Assembly: GCA_031273295.1 (NCBI GenBank)
Contig: JAISSD010000172.1
Coordinates: forward strand, 1-45,437
Direction of reading: 5' to 3'
Length of the DNA stretch: 45,437 nucleotides
Source of the DNA: Prevotella sp.
GTDB lineage: Bacteria > Bacteroidota > Bacteroidia > Bacteroidales > Dysgonomonadaceae
The position numbers were made by a program, and so were the translations under genes. A model generated the notes under the pieces. It saw only the letters and a program-made list of their open reading frames with translations. It searched no databases and was not told the origin of the DNA. Of this stretch, positions 8,213 through 16,133 are shown one piece after another; within the stretch, counting starts at the first letter, position 1; every line of letters starts with the position of its first letter.

Positions 8213-11161
8213 ATGCAAAACAAAGGATTTGTAATTACATTTTCAATTCTCCTTACGCTGGTATGCCTGTTTTACCTGTCTTTTACTTTCATAACCAAAA
8301 GTTATGACGCTAAAGCGGAAAAATATGCGACAGCCTGTGCGGTGGCGAATGCAAAAGGTGATCAACTGCTGCAAGACGAGTTGTACAACAAACAATACAC
8401 TCACTATCTTGATTCAATGTCGACCGAAAAGGTTTGGTTCAATTTTACGGATAAAACGGGTTATACGCTCAAAGAATGCCGTGAGAAAGAAATAGGGCTG
8501 GGGCTTGACTTGAAAGGCGGTATGAGCGTTATTGTAGAAGTGGATGCGGCGGCTGTGCTGCATTCGTTGGGAGACCCTGACAACGAGGCGTTTAATGCGG
8601 CTTTGAAAGAAGCTTCCGTCGAAAACGGAAAAGGTAGCAACCGCGACTATATAACTATCTTTGCGGATAAGTTTAAAGCCGCCAACGGCAACGATAAACT
8701 GGCCGGAGTATTCAGTACAAAACTGAAGGATCAGGTAATTCCTACCGACAAGGATGATAAAGTTGTCTCTGCGTTGCGGGCCGAACTTCAAAGTATTGCC
8801 GACAATTCGTTCGATGTGCTTCGCAAACGCATCGACCGTTTTGGGGTTGTTGCGCCTAATATCCAGAAGCTGGATAACCGCGCAGAACGTATTATGATAG
8901 AACTGCCGGGTATCAAAGAGCCGGATCGCGTGAGGAAGTTATTGCAGGGTAGCGCGAATCTTGAGTTTTGGAAAACATATAATGTTGGAGAAATTCAGGG
9001 ATACCTAAGCGCCCTGACAGAGCGTTCACGGGAAGCGTTGGCCGTCCGGAATGCGACGGATACAACTGCGGTAAACGATTCCCTGAAGACGCAGAAACCG
9101 GAAAATCTTGGTTTTACCAAACCCTTCATGGATAATTTTATCAGTGGCGGCGCGGGAGCGATTGTCGGGATTGTTCATAAGAACGATACTGCGGCTGTCA
9201 GCGCTATTCTTCGTAAATTTCAGGACGCCTATCCGCCTGATTTAAAATTCGCATGGGGATTCAAGGCGGAAGATTCGAGGGAAACTCAAATTACATTATA
9301 TGCGCTTCGTGGCGACGGGCTTAAAAAAGGCCCTGCCCTGAACGGCGACGTTGTGGTTTCCGCCAAAGCGGACCAGTCGCAGCATAGCGCCGCATGGGAA
9401 GTGGATATGCAGATGAACTCTATGGGCACGCAACGCTGGGCTACGATTACGGGAGCGGAAAAAGGCAGAAGTATCGCTATCGTGCTTGACGGCGCCGTAT
9501 ATTCCTCGCCGAATGTAAACGACAAGATTGAGGGTGGACGTTCTCAAATCACAGGTAACTTTACGCCCGAAGACGCGAAAGACCTGGAAAACGTATTGAA
9601 GTCGGGTAAGATGAAAGTCGGCGTGCACATTGTGCAGGAAGATGTGGTAGGCCCGTCTTTGGGCCAGGAAGCTATCGAGGCGGGTTTAATTTCATTTATT
9701 CTGGCTCTGATAATCGTCATGGCATATATGTGTCTCGCATACGGGGTTATTCCCGGTTTGATAGCAGACGCGGCCTTATTGCTGAATTTATTTTTCACGA
9801 TGGGTATTCTGGCTTCTTTCGGGGCGGTGATGACATTGCCGGGTATAACGGGGCTTATACTCTCGCTGGGTATGGCGGTTGACGCCAACGTGTTAATTTA
9901 TGAACGCGCCAAGGAGGAACTCAGAGCAGGCAAGAATACCAAAGCGTCTATCATGGACGGTTACAGGCATGCGTTTTCTGCTATTTTCGACGCCAACCTG
10001 ACTTCTGTTATCACAGCGGCCATACTGATCATATTCGGAACAGGCGCTATACAGGGATTTGCTACCACCTTGATCATCGGTATTGTGTCGTCATTTATAA
10101 CAGCTGTGTTCCTGACTCGCTTGTTCTATGATTTCATGCTGGGCAAAGGGAAATTCAGAAATCTGACATTTACGACGCCTCTCACCAGGAATCTGTTTGT
10201 AAATACCGGAATTAATTTTCTGGGAATGACAAGGAAAATTGTCATAGCTTCTGTTGTTATTCTTGTGATCGGTATAGCTTCAATGTTTATTAACGGATTG
10301 AATAAGGGTATTGATTTTACCGGAGGACGCAATTACCTTGTGCGTTTCGACAAGAATGTAAATACGGCCGATGTGGAAAGGGCGTTGTCTCCCGAGTTTG
10401 GAGGGGCTATGGTACGCGTTCTTACCAGCGGATCGGCAAGCCAATCGGCGGAATCATCCCAGGTACGCATCACTACAAACTATAAGATCGAACAAACGAC
10501 CGATGAAGTGGAGGCCGAGACCAAGGCGAAAATGACAAAAGCTTTGCAACCTTATCTGTCGGATGGAAAAGCAATTGACGCTTATATACAAAGTTCCCAG
10601 ACGGTGGGGCCGAGCATTGCCGAAGATTTGGCCAAGTCGGCCTCGATAGCGGTGATTTTGGCGATTGTCTGTATGGGGCTTTACATATTGGCGCGGTTCC
10701 GCGATATTGCTTTCTCGGTTGGTACATTGGTAGCTGTGGCGCATGACGCTCTTGTGGTGATCCTGCTTTATTCCCTGCTATACAAGATAATGCCATTTTC
10801 GATGGAAATCGACCAATCGTTCATTGCCGCTATTCTAACGGTAGTAGGATACTCTATCAACGATAAAGTGGTGATTTTTGACCGTATACGCGAGATAAGG
10901 ACTATTTATCCGAAACGTAATATAACCGAGACGGTAAATGAAGCGCTCAACTCCACATTGGGCCGTACTGTAAATACCGCGGTGAGCACCTTGCTCGGAG
11001 TGTTTATTATCTTCCTGTTGGGAGGCGATACGATCCGCAGCTTTACATTCGCTATCTTTATCGGTATCATTATCGGCACATATTCATCCTTGTTCATTGC
11101 TACGCCGGTGGCATGGAGAATGTTGGACAAGAATAAAAACAAGGTGCGGCAACCGGAGTGA
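8213..11161 (+). CDS. secDF: Protein translocase subunit SecDF (fused SecD-SecF)
   Basis: This 982-residue inner-membrane protein uses the proton gradient to help SecYEG pull secreted proteins outward. TM1 is at residues 7-28. A large periplasmic part follows (about 95-480), with LGLDLKGGMSVIVEVD near the start of the SecD P1 domain. Then come five SecD transmembrane helices (about 490-640), including GMAVDANVLIYERAKEE with the conserved TM4 Asp. A short linker leads to the SecF half, with FTGG near residue 705 and a second helix bundle (about 810-960) with VVGYSINDKVVIFDRIRE. The single-chain fusion is the normal state in Bacteroidota. The gene ends at a strong intrinsic terminator. Confidence 0.97.
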   Translation: MQNKGFVITFSILLTLVCLFYLSFTFITKSYDAKAEKYATACAVANAKGDQLLQDELYNKQYTHYLDSMSTEKVWFNFTDKTGYTLKECREKEIGLGLDLKGGMSVIVEVDAAAVLHSLGDPDNEAFNAALKEASVENGKGSNRDYITIFADKFKAANGNDKLAGVFSTKLKDQVIPTDKDDKVVSALRAELQSIADNSFDVLRKRIDRFGVVAPNIQKLDNRAERIMIELPGIKEPDRVRKLLQGSANLEFWKTYNVGEIQGYLSALTERSREALAVRNATDTTAVNDSLKTQKPENLGFTKPFMDNFISGGAGAIVGIVHKNDTAAVSAILRKFQDAYPPDLKFAWGFKAEDSRETQITLYALRGDGLKKGPALNGDVVVSAKADQSQHSAAWEVDMQMNSMGTQRWATITGAEKGRSIAIVLDGAVYSSPNVNDKIEGGRSQITGNFTPEDAKDLENVLKSGKMKVGVHIVQEDVVGPSLGQEAIEAGLISFILALIIVMAYMCLAYGVIPGLIADAALLLNLFFTMGILASFGAVMTLPGITGLILSLGMAVDANVLIYERAKEELRAGKNTKASIMDGYRHAFSAIFDANLTSVITAAILIIFGTGAIQGFATTLIIGIVSSFITAVFLTRLFYDFMLGKGKFRNLTFTTPLTRNLFVNTGINFLGMTRKIVIASVVILVIGIASMFINGLNKGIDFTGGRNYLVRFDKNVNTADVERALSPEFGGAMVRVLTSGSASQSAESSQVRITTNYKIEQTTDEVEAETKAKMTKALQPYLSDGKAIDAYIQSSQTVGPSIAEDLAKSASIAVILAIVCMGLYILARFRDIAFSVGTLVAVAHDALVVILLYSLLYKIMPFSMEIDQSFIAAILTVVGYSINDKVVIFDRIREIRTIYPKRNITETVNEALNSTLGRTVNTAVSTLLGVFIIFLLGGDTIRSFTFAIFIGIIIGTYSSLFIATPVAWRMLDKNKNKVRQPE

Positions 11162-11267
11162 TCAGGAATCCGTTTAAATTTTTCAGGAATATGATTTTGA
11201 AAGCCAAAATGCTTATTGACTAAAATTTAAACAGTTTCCAAACAAGGTTTAAACTTTTAAATATTAT

Positions 11268-11303
11268 AAACCGGAACGGGCAGATCACCCGTTCCGGTTT
11301 TTT
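11268..11303 (+). terminator. Intrinsic terminator of secDF
   Basis: AAACCGGAACGGG (11268-11280) pairs perfectly with CCCGTTCCGGTTT (11288-11300) around a 7-nt loop, followed by a T-run. It lies 107 bp past the secDF stop. Confidence 0.93.
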
Positions 11304-11642
11304 ATACAAAAAGACGAAAGTTTTATTTATTATATAATGAAATATACCGTGCACGGCATGGTTTTGTGCATGGAAGGCATATGGTAAAAAACGTATGAGT
11401 ATATGAATTCCGTATATATAATATATTCATGCACAAAAGTATGCCGCGTGAAGTATAAATAAACTATATCAGTCTGAATTCTCAAGGCAACATGTGTCTT
11501 TAACGGTGCGACGCACCCGACAAATCCCAAAGAACCGGAGAAAGCCCGAATCACAATTCCAGGATCAAAAGATTAACGGACACAATCAGGAAAATCCCTT
11601 GATCCTGTAAATCAGGGTTCAGACTTGGTCGGCAAGCCTTCC

Positions 11643-11823
11643 TTATTTCTGGATGCAACGAACAGGGTAACCGCACGCACGAGAGTACGCGAACAGAACT
11701 ATTGAAGTAGAGGCCCTTCGCCTTAGTACCGTCAACGGTAGACGACCAGTAGTAGCCGAACGAACCCCCGAACCGGCAGCATCGCGGCTACCGGTGGCAG
11801 GTAAAATGCTTTGCGCCCTTTGT
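11643..11823 (-). pseudogene. Decayed C-terminus of a FISUMP/DUF1566-like protein (copy A)
   Basis: On the minus strand, shifting between the three frames restores a typical C-terminus: FYLP, then ATGSRDAAGS, then FGYYWSSTVDGTKAK with GLYFNSSVR, and finally ACGYPVRCIQK plus a TAA at 11643-11645. This is the end of the 'Fibrobacter succinogenes major' domain (C-type-lectin-like fold). At least two frame changes are needed, so it cannot be expressed as one protein. The N-terminal half is missing. The intact relative is at 12234-12683. Confidence 0.7.
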
Positions 11824-11890
11824 GATTTGTGTTAAATGAATTTGGCCATTCTTTTTTTTGCAGTGCGACAATTTGAATTGAATTGAATTG

Positions 11891-11918
11891 AAAATCGGCG
11901 TGTCAAAATCGGCGTGTC
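11891..11918. repeat. 14-bp tandem duplication
   Basis: AAAATCGGCGTGTC occurs twice head to tail (11891-11904, 11905-11918). It is preceded by three TTGAA-type pentamers (about 11872-11892). It lies between the two FISUMP remnants and suggests slippage or duplication in this decaying zone. Confidence 0.8.
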
Positions 11919-11962
11919 AAACGTCAGTGCGATGCAGTCAAATCCCAAAGGACGGGGACAAT

Positions 11963-12118
11963 CTATTCGACAGACAAAGCTGAAACAAGCTCTGAATACA
12001 ATGCTTTGACGTAGCGAACACTAAAAACCGGATGTCCGATTGTTGTTGATGGCGGGGTTCGCCTGCCGCTGTTAAAGCCGGAACCGCTGTTTTTCAATTT
12101 TTTCCGTCTTCGACCGCT
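11963..12118 (-). pseudogene. Decayed C-terminus of a FISUMP/DUF1566-like protein (copy B)
   Basis: A minus-strand segment open from the in-frame stop at 12119-12121 down to a TAG at 11963-11965 encodes GFNSGRRTPPS, then TTIGHPVFSVRYVK. It aligns with NFNSNRVYP and RTHGFSVRLVK of the intact neighbour. It has no start codon and lacks the N-terminal domain and the YYW segment. Differences from the intact gene are spread over all bases and include length changes, so it is an old paralogue, not a retroelement template repeat. Confidence 0.6.
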
Positions 12119-12233
12119 TTAACGACGATATCATTTTCTCCCCGCATTAAAAGAGGGTATTAGTCACATTTTAATTGCCTGATAATCAAAATATTAAAAA
12201 ACGCATGATATTCATTTGCAATTATTTTGCAAT

Positions 12234-12683
12234 TTATTTTTGCAAGTCTTTGACGAGGCGGACGCTGAAACCGTGCGTCCGGTCGTCGGCGTCGACTGGG
12301 TACACGCGGTTACTGTTGAAGTTCAGGTAGTACGCGTTAAGCCTATCGTACGGCGAGGCTGACCAGTAGTAGCCGCTGTAGCCCCTACCACCCATAGAGC
12401 AATCGGGATTTCGGAAGCCGTCTGCCGGCAAGAATACGCTTTTCTTGCTGTCGCTTAATAACTCGCTGTCGGGGCCAAACCAGCGGCCCTGATTTTCTTC
12501 ATCCCAAGTCGATCCAAGGGCCGCCAGAGCTGCTAATTCTTCATTTGTAGGCAATCTCCAGTCACCTTCTTTAATACCCTTTGATTTGTTCCAATCAAGG
12601 AGGGTTTTTTCTTCGAATGTGACGTTCTTTGTGTCCCATTCCAGACCGTTAATTACCGGTTTTGTTTCATTGATTTTTTCCAT
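12234..12683 (-). CDS. FISUMP/DUF1566-like lectin-fold protein, candidate DGR target
   Basis: A 149-residue protein without signal peptide or membrane segment. It starts with a short lead (residues 1-35), then the EGDWRLPTNEELAAL motif typical of the FISUMP/DUF1566 domain, LPADGFRNP (about 86-94), and the C-terminal segment GYYWSAS to FSVRLVK. These proteins adopt C-type-lectin-like folds and display ligand-binding surfaces. The C-terminal part has N-to-variable changes at codons ending in C: on the coding strand TAC, CGC, TAC, GTC, GAC, GCC, GAC, GAC and CAC occur where relatives typically have AAC. That is the pattern adenine-specific mutagenesis by a diversity-generating retroelement leaves behind. 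No reverse transcriptase or clean template repeat is in the window. Host or phage ownership is open: it lies just outside the integrase, on the same strand. Confidence 0.8.
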   Translation of the reverse strand: MEKINETKPVINGLEWDTKNVTFEEKTLLDWNKSKGIKEGDWRLPTNEELAALAALGSTWDEENQGRWFGPDSELLSDSKKSVFLPADGFRNPDCSMGGRGYSGYYWSASPYDRLNAYYLNFNSNRVYPVDADDRTHGFSVRLVKDLQK

Positions 12684-12698
12684 TACTTTTGTATTTTT

Positions 12699-12911
12699 TT
12701 AAATGTATTTATTCAAACTATCTATGCAGTCATAAACTTTGCCAGAGTGGGATACTGTTTCAAATTCAATCCCGTCGAGGCTGCTCAAAACATCGAGAAC
12801 ATTATCGCATGGATAAGCAAGCGGAAAACTATCGTACCTGCCATCCATTTCATAAACGAAGTAAAACGTGTTGCTTTTTTCTTCGTGGAAAATTTTTACA
12901 AGTTTGCTCAT
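12699..12911 (-). CDS. Small hypothetical protein
   Basis: A 70-residue soluble protein (MSKLVKIFHEEKSNTFYFVYEM...). The ATG at 12911 is chosen because it is preceded by AAAACCAAT, the same leader that precedes the start at 13120. A longer frame from 12944 would overlap the upstream gene. It resembles small beta-rich proteins that occur beside phage integrases, but I do not recognise a family. It lies 15 bp upstream of the FISUMP gene and may share its transcript. Confidence 0.55.
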   Translation of the reverse strand: MSKLVKIFHEEKSNTFYFVYEMDGRYDSFPLAYPCDNVLDVLSSLDGIEFETVSHSGKVYDCIDSLNKYI

Positions 12912-12937
12912 TGGTTTTAATAATTGTGTTTTTTTGT

Positions 12938-13120
12938 TTAACATTCTTCTTCTTCATCATAGTCTTCATCATAGTCGTCGTCGTCGTCATCCAGATATAA
13001 AGGCTTGGCCAAATCGCTGAAATCATCATTTTTTCTATTATGTGAATCATAATCTCCATAAAATTCTTCCTCAATACCCGCGTTGTCATGTTTAGGCATG
13101 CGATAAAATCTACTTTTCAT
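12938..13120 (-). CDS. Small acidic hypothetical protein
   Basis: A 60-residue protein with a basic N-terminus (MKSRFYRMPKHDN) and an extremely acidic C-terminus: about 17 of the last 20 residues are Asp or Glu, encoded by GAY/GAR triplet runs at 12941-12995. Such acidic tails can mimic DNA, but this is only an analogy. The leader AAAACCAATT matches that of the next gene. It is likely a short operon with the genes at 12699 and 12234. The triplet runs are prone to slippage. Confidence 0.5.
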   Translation of the reverse strand: MKSRFYRMPKHDNAGIEEEFYGDYDSHNRKNDDFSDLAKPLYLDDDDDDYDEDYDEEEEC

Positions 13121-13194
13121 AATTGGTTTTAATTTTATTGGTTTATAAAAATAATAAATTAATGCGTATAAATTAATAGTTTATATGATTTTTT

Positions 13195-14061
13195 TTATTT
13201 GCCGGAGAAAAAGGGGTGATCGACCAGTTCCCTGGCATTCTCCGTTTTATTTATGTGAATGTATTTGAACAGTGATTGTTCCGTAGTATGGCCGGTAAAG
13301 AGCATGATTTTGGCAGGCTGTATACCGGCAAGGTAGGCATTGGTTGCGAACGAGCGCCTGCCTGTATGGGTGCTCACAAGCTCCCATTTGTGATAAAATT
13401 TGCGCTCTATCTTCTTGAAGCGCGTGTATTCGATAAATACAGGTTCGTCAAGGCCAATGCGCCGGCATATTTCTTTGATGCTTTTCGAAAAACACTGCTG
13501 GCTTGGCACTCGCGGAAACTGCTTTCCCCACCTGGAAAATATCTCCCTTACAATAGGATGAACAGGGATAACTACGTTTTCGCGCGTTTTTTTTGTGCGA
13601 ATAATAATGTTGTCGCCTGAAATATGTTCGGGACGCAATCGCTTTTCGTCGGAAAAGCGAAGCCCGGTATAACACATTACAATGAAATGATCGCGTATGG
13701 CCGCCTTGGCCGGACGCAATCGCAAAGCGGCAAGGCTATGTATTTCATCAATGGTGAGGTATACCTTTGTAACCTCCTCCCGATGCAATCTGCGTACATC
13801 AAGATAGCCGTCGTCAATTGTATATTGCCTTGCGGCGCGATTCAACACAAAGCACAGCGTGTCGTAATAGTAATTGATACTCGCCACGCGAAAACCTCTC
13901 GGATGGGTGCGAAGGAATTCCATAAAGCCGGTTGTAAGGTCAAAATTAAAGCTGTCAACCTTTAATCCGGGATGAAATTCTTCCAGAATACCGGCAAGAA
14001 TATTGAGATTCTTCCTGCCGGTGGCTTCGTGTACTTTTGCTATGTAATCCTTTATTAGCAT
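13195..14061 (-). CDS. int: Tyrosine-type site-specific integrase
   Basis: A 288-residue phage integrase. The N-terminal SAM-like core-binding region spans about residues 1-100. The catalytic domain shows TGLRFSDEKRL (box I Arg), the beta-strand Lys in IIRTKKTRENVV, HTGRRSFATNAYL (His-x-x-Arg), GHTTEQSLFKYIHI (second His and the Tyr nucleophile). The order R-K-H-R-H-Y is complete, so it should be active. The start is the ATG at 14061, which overlaps the TGA of the upstream gene as TGATG, implying translational coupling. It lies at the left edge of the prophage, transcribed outward, the usual position next to attL. Confidence 0.93.
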   Translation of the reverse strand: MLIKDYIAKVHEATGRKNLNILAGILEEFHPGLKVDSFNFDLTTGFMEFLRTHPRGFRVASINYYYDTLCFVLNRAARQYTIDDGYLDVRRLHREEVTKVYLTIDEIHSLAALRLRPAKAAIRDHFIVMCYTGLRFSDEKRLRPEHISGDNIIIRTKKTRENVVIPVHPIVREIFSRWGKQFPRVPSQQCFSKSIKEICRRIGLDEPVFIEYTRFKKIERKFYHKWELVSTHTGRRSFATNAYLAGIQPAKIMLFTGHTTEQSLFKYIHINKTENARELVDHPFFSGK

Positions 14062-14660
14062 CAAAATGAATTTTTGAAGCAAATGCTTCTACAACTAAAA
14101 TCAACATTGTATGGTGTGCAGTTGTCCGGCGCGTTGGATGCTTTTTCATACCCGTATTGGAATGCAATTACATGCTTGTCACGCACGTATGCTATTCCTT
14201 TTCCGCACCCGGAATATCCGGCATCTCCCATTTCAGATTCTGAAAGCTCTGCTATGCTTCTTACGTTGGCAAGAGAGATATCGAAATATTTGTTGCGGAT
14301 GATTGGTACAGGCTTGCAGGCTTTCGTTTTTTCAACTTCTTCATTAAAAACAGGTTCGGGAGCTTCTGTCGTATCAGGTTCGGACGGCTCTATTCCCGAT
14401 AAAGCCTCTTCGATTTCGCTTTCAACGGATTCCCTTACTTCGATTTCCTGGCTTTTAATCCAGCTATAAGGTTGCGAAGGGCATTCAACCCTTACCGATA
14501 CGCAGAACTCGTCATCTTTTTGGAATATAAACGCCTTGGTACTCATTTTTTTTGTGTTGTAACCCGCATTGTTGAGGTAGATGCGTTTTAACGATTCCTT
14601 TTGCCATACCGTTTGGCCCATTTTTTCGGCCAGTTGCTCAATTGTTACTTTTGCTTTCAT
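14061..14660 (-). CDS. Hypothetical early phage protein
   Basis: A 199-residue soluble protein with three visible parts: an N-terminal ~70 residues (KMGQTVWQKESLKRIYLNN), an acidic Glu/Pro-rich linker (about 85-115), and a C-terminal ~75 residues with a Gly/Cys-rich segment (DAGYSGCGKGIAYVRDKHVIAFQYG) and late cysteines. I do not recognise a family. It is co-oriented and coupled with the integrase. The leader AAAACTGAAACAT-like sequence upstream is shared with the gene at 14698. Confidence 0.6.
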   Translation of the reverse strand: MKAKVTIEQLAEKMGQTVWQKESLKRIYLNNAGYNTKKMSTKAFIFQKDDEFCVSVRVECPSQPYSWIKSQEIEVRESVESEIEEALSGIEPSEPDTTEAPEPVFNEEVEKTKACKPVPIIRNKYFDISLANVRSIAELSESEMGDAGYSGCGKGIAYVRDKHVIAFQYGYEKASNAPDNCTPYNVDFSCRSICFKNSF

Positions 14661-14697
14661 AATGTTTTAGTTTTTTTAAATGTTTCAGTTTTTTTTG

Positions 14698-15063
14698 TTA
14701 GCAGGTTAATCCCAGATTTCTCGCATTTCCTGTCTGGAATAATTCCAGTTTATAAATTTGATTTTCTTTTTCCAATAATTTACATATTGATTCAAAGATC
14801 TCATTTCCGTATTCATTCATTATTCGGATAGCTTCTTCTATCGCGTATTCCGGACAGGAAGCGACGGTGTGCAAGCACATGGTGGTTGAAATCCACCCTC
14901 CCGGTTTTTCGTATTCCATCCCGTCAAACGGGTGTTTGGCTTTTTTGACAATCAGCCGAAATCGTTTGCTGTTACAGGAATCGTTTTTTCTCGTATACAA
15001 TTTTACATATTCATTCTCGAACAAGGTCTCGAATAAATTTTCTTCAATTCTGTTAGCTTCCAT
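14698..15063 (-). CDS. Hypothetical early phage protein
   Basis: A 121-residue soluble protein (starts MEANRIEENLFETLFE) with mixed charge and two to three cysteines; family not recognised. It is the first gene of the leftward early operon and directly faces the CI-like repressor across a 155-bp region with two operator palindromes. That position is where Cro-like or recombination-control genes often lie, but I see no HTH in it. Confidence 0.6.
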   Translation of the reverse strand: MEANRIEENLFETLFENEYVKLYTRKNDSCNSKRFRLIVKKAKHPFDGMEYEKPGGWISTTMCLHTVASCPEYAIEEAIRIMNEYGNEIFESICKLLEKENQIYKLELFQTGNARNLGLTC

Positions 15064-15130
15064 GATGTTTCAGTTTTTTTGTTATTTTTGCATTTCTAAA
15101 ATCAATCATTTGATTTTTATAATGCAAAGA

Positions 15131-15188
15131 TTAGAATTATAATTCTAACAAGCAAATTTTTAAATGTAAAAACAAGAATTATAATTCT
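15131..15188. promoter_or_regulatory. Twin palindromic operators between early operon and repressor
   Basis: AGAATTATAATTCT occurs twice as a perfect 14-bp palindrome, at 15133-15146 and 15175-15188; the first extends to 18 bp (TTAGAATTATAATTCTAA). Centre-to-centre distance is 42 bp, four helical turns. A further half site (TTAGAAT) follows at about 15191. The sites lie between divergent genes, the expected place for CI binding, so I infer that the product of 15219-15545 binds them. Confidence 0.75.
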
Positions 15189-15218
15189 ATTTAGAATGAT
15201 TATAAATAAATATTTATT

Positions 15219-15545
15219 ATGGAAGAAATTATCGATCGAATTAATAAATTGATAAGGGATAACAAAATATCGGAATTGGAATTATCGAATAAAATTGGAA
15301 TAGGACAACGCTCTATTAATTATTATACAAACAAGAGACAAAAACCCAGTTTGGAATTTACGCAAAAAATTATAGAGCTATTCAATATTGATGCCAATTG
15401 GCTTGTCACCGGTAAGGGAGAAATGCTAAAGACTAGCGACGGAATTACAGGATTTGTAAAATTGAACGGATCAATCAGGGAAATAAGCTCGATTGATGAT
15501 CTTAAAATGATACTTGATGAAATAGAATCACGCGAAAGCAAATAA
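15219..15545 (+). CDS. CI-like XRE-family phage repressor
   Basis: A 108-residue predicted lysogeny repressor. Residues about 5-65 form an XRE helix-turn-helix (ELELSNKIGIGQRSINYYTNKRQKPS), written here as two blocks: LSNKIGIGQRS and NYYTNKRQKPSLEF. NANWLVTGKGEM is typical of the segment after the HTH in phage repressors of this group. The C-terminal ~40 residues are too short for a peptidase domain, so RecA-triggered self-cleavage is unlikely; induction may need another factor. It faces the integrase operon across the twin operators. Confidence 0.82.
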   Translation: MEEIIDRINKLIRDNKISELELSNKIGIGQRSINYYTNKRQKPSLEFTQKIIELFNIDANWLVTGKGEMLKTSDGITGFVKLNGSIREISSIDDLKMILDEIESRESK

Positions 15546-15553
15546 AAACCTGT

Positions 15554-16033
15554 CTACTCGTCCTCCACGACAGTCCCCTCCACATCTATTATATGACGCG
15601 CATCATTCCATTTCTTGTTGTGCGCCGCAAGGATTTCATCCAATTTGGTAGCCAATGGCGTGCGATCCTCTCCCTCTTCGCTATTACCCGCCAGCTTGTT
15701 GGGATTCAATTTTTCTATGATAGTCACTAGATTGCCAATGCTTTTTTCCTGCGGTATAAGCTCTATTAACCGCTCGTAAGCCATTGTGCACGCTATTTCA
15801 GCTTTCTTTATTTGCAATTCCTCGAACTGTAGAATATTGCCTGCCCGGCCATGCTCTATCATAGCTATGGCATTTTTGCTTGTTTCGCCCGATAATATCT
15901 CGGGGTGTGCTTTCAGCCACTTCCGTAAAGTTTCCGTGCTTATTTTGAATTTGTTAGCGGTTTTTTGCTGGTTGCGTCCGTTGTCGCGATACCAGCGTAC
16001 CGCCTTGATTTTATCTGTGGGTGAATAAGCCAT
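15554..16033 (-). CDS. Putative terminase small subunit (HTH protein)
   Basis: A 159-residue protein starting at the ATG at 16033 (MAYSPTDKIKAVRWYR). An N-terminal transposase-like helix-turn-helix (QKTANKFKISTETLRKWLK, about residues 19-37) is followed by a helical middle region (about 60-110) and an acidic tail. This matches the usual TerS layout: DNA binding, oligomerisation, TerL contact. It lies apart from terL (14.7 kb) and leftward, convergent with the repressor (8 bp between stops) and divergent from the structural genes. A transcriptional regulator is the main alternative. Confidence 0.55.
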   Translation of the reverse strand: MAYSPTDKIKAVRWYRDNGRNQQKTANKFKISTETLRKWLKAHPEILSGETSKNAIAMIEHGRAGNILQFEELQIKKAEIACTMAYERLIELIPQEKSIGNLVTIIEKLNPNKLAGNSEEGEDRTPLATKLDEILAAHNKKWNDARHIIDVEGTVVEDE

Positions 16034-16105
16034 TGATTTTTTTTCTGTAAATGTACAAAAAAAATATTTGAACACCTTATGTTGTAGATTCTTGCAATAA
16101 TTTTA

Positions 16106-16121
16106 TGAAGTAAAACTTTAA
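16106..16121 (+). promoter_or_regulatory. Candidate late-operon control element, copy 1
   Basis: TGAAGTAAAACTTTAA lies 12 bp before the first rightward structural gene. It matches 15 of 16 bases with the element at 33778-33793 before the second structural operon. Both are preceded by AATAA-type A/T tracts. A phage-specific promoter or activator site is likely; a translational leader element is the alternative. Confidence 0.5.
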
Positions 16122-16133
16122 CAATATAAAAAT

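Larger units (their letters stand above)
11304..12233. other. 930-bp gene-free zone with decayed FISUMP fragments
   Basis: No intact gene is supported. Positions 11304-11480 are AT-rich without visible features. Positions 11500-12120 hold two leftward remnants of FISUMP-type domains (entered as pseudogenes). They also hold a 14-bp tandem duplication at 11891-11918 and two related boxes, around 11508 and 11928, sharing GTGCGA(C/T)GCA and CAAATCCCAAAG. The zone reads as a tandem array of duplicated genes in decay. It is followed by AT-rich sequence (12120-12233) before the intact family member. Confidence 0.55.

Noticed and set aside
11963-12118. Template repeat of a diversity-generating retroelement matching the gene at 12234
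   Set aside because: Differences from the candidate variable region fall on all bases and include length changes, and the segment ends in its own coding-like tail. A template should differ only at adenines.
13121-13194. attL in the AT-rich gap after the integrase
   Set aside because: It has short A/T direct repeats only. Without the right end of the prophage there is no second copy to compare, and no tRNA gene is adjacent.
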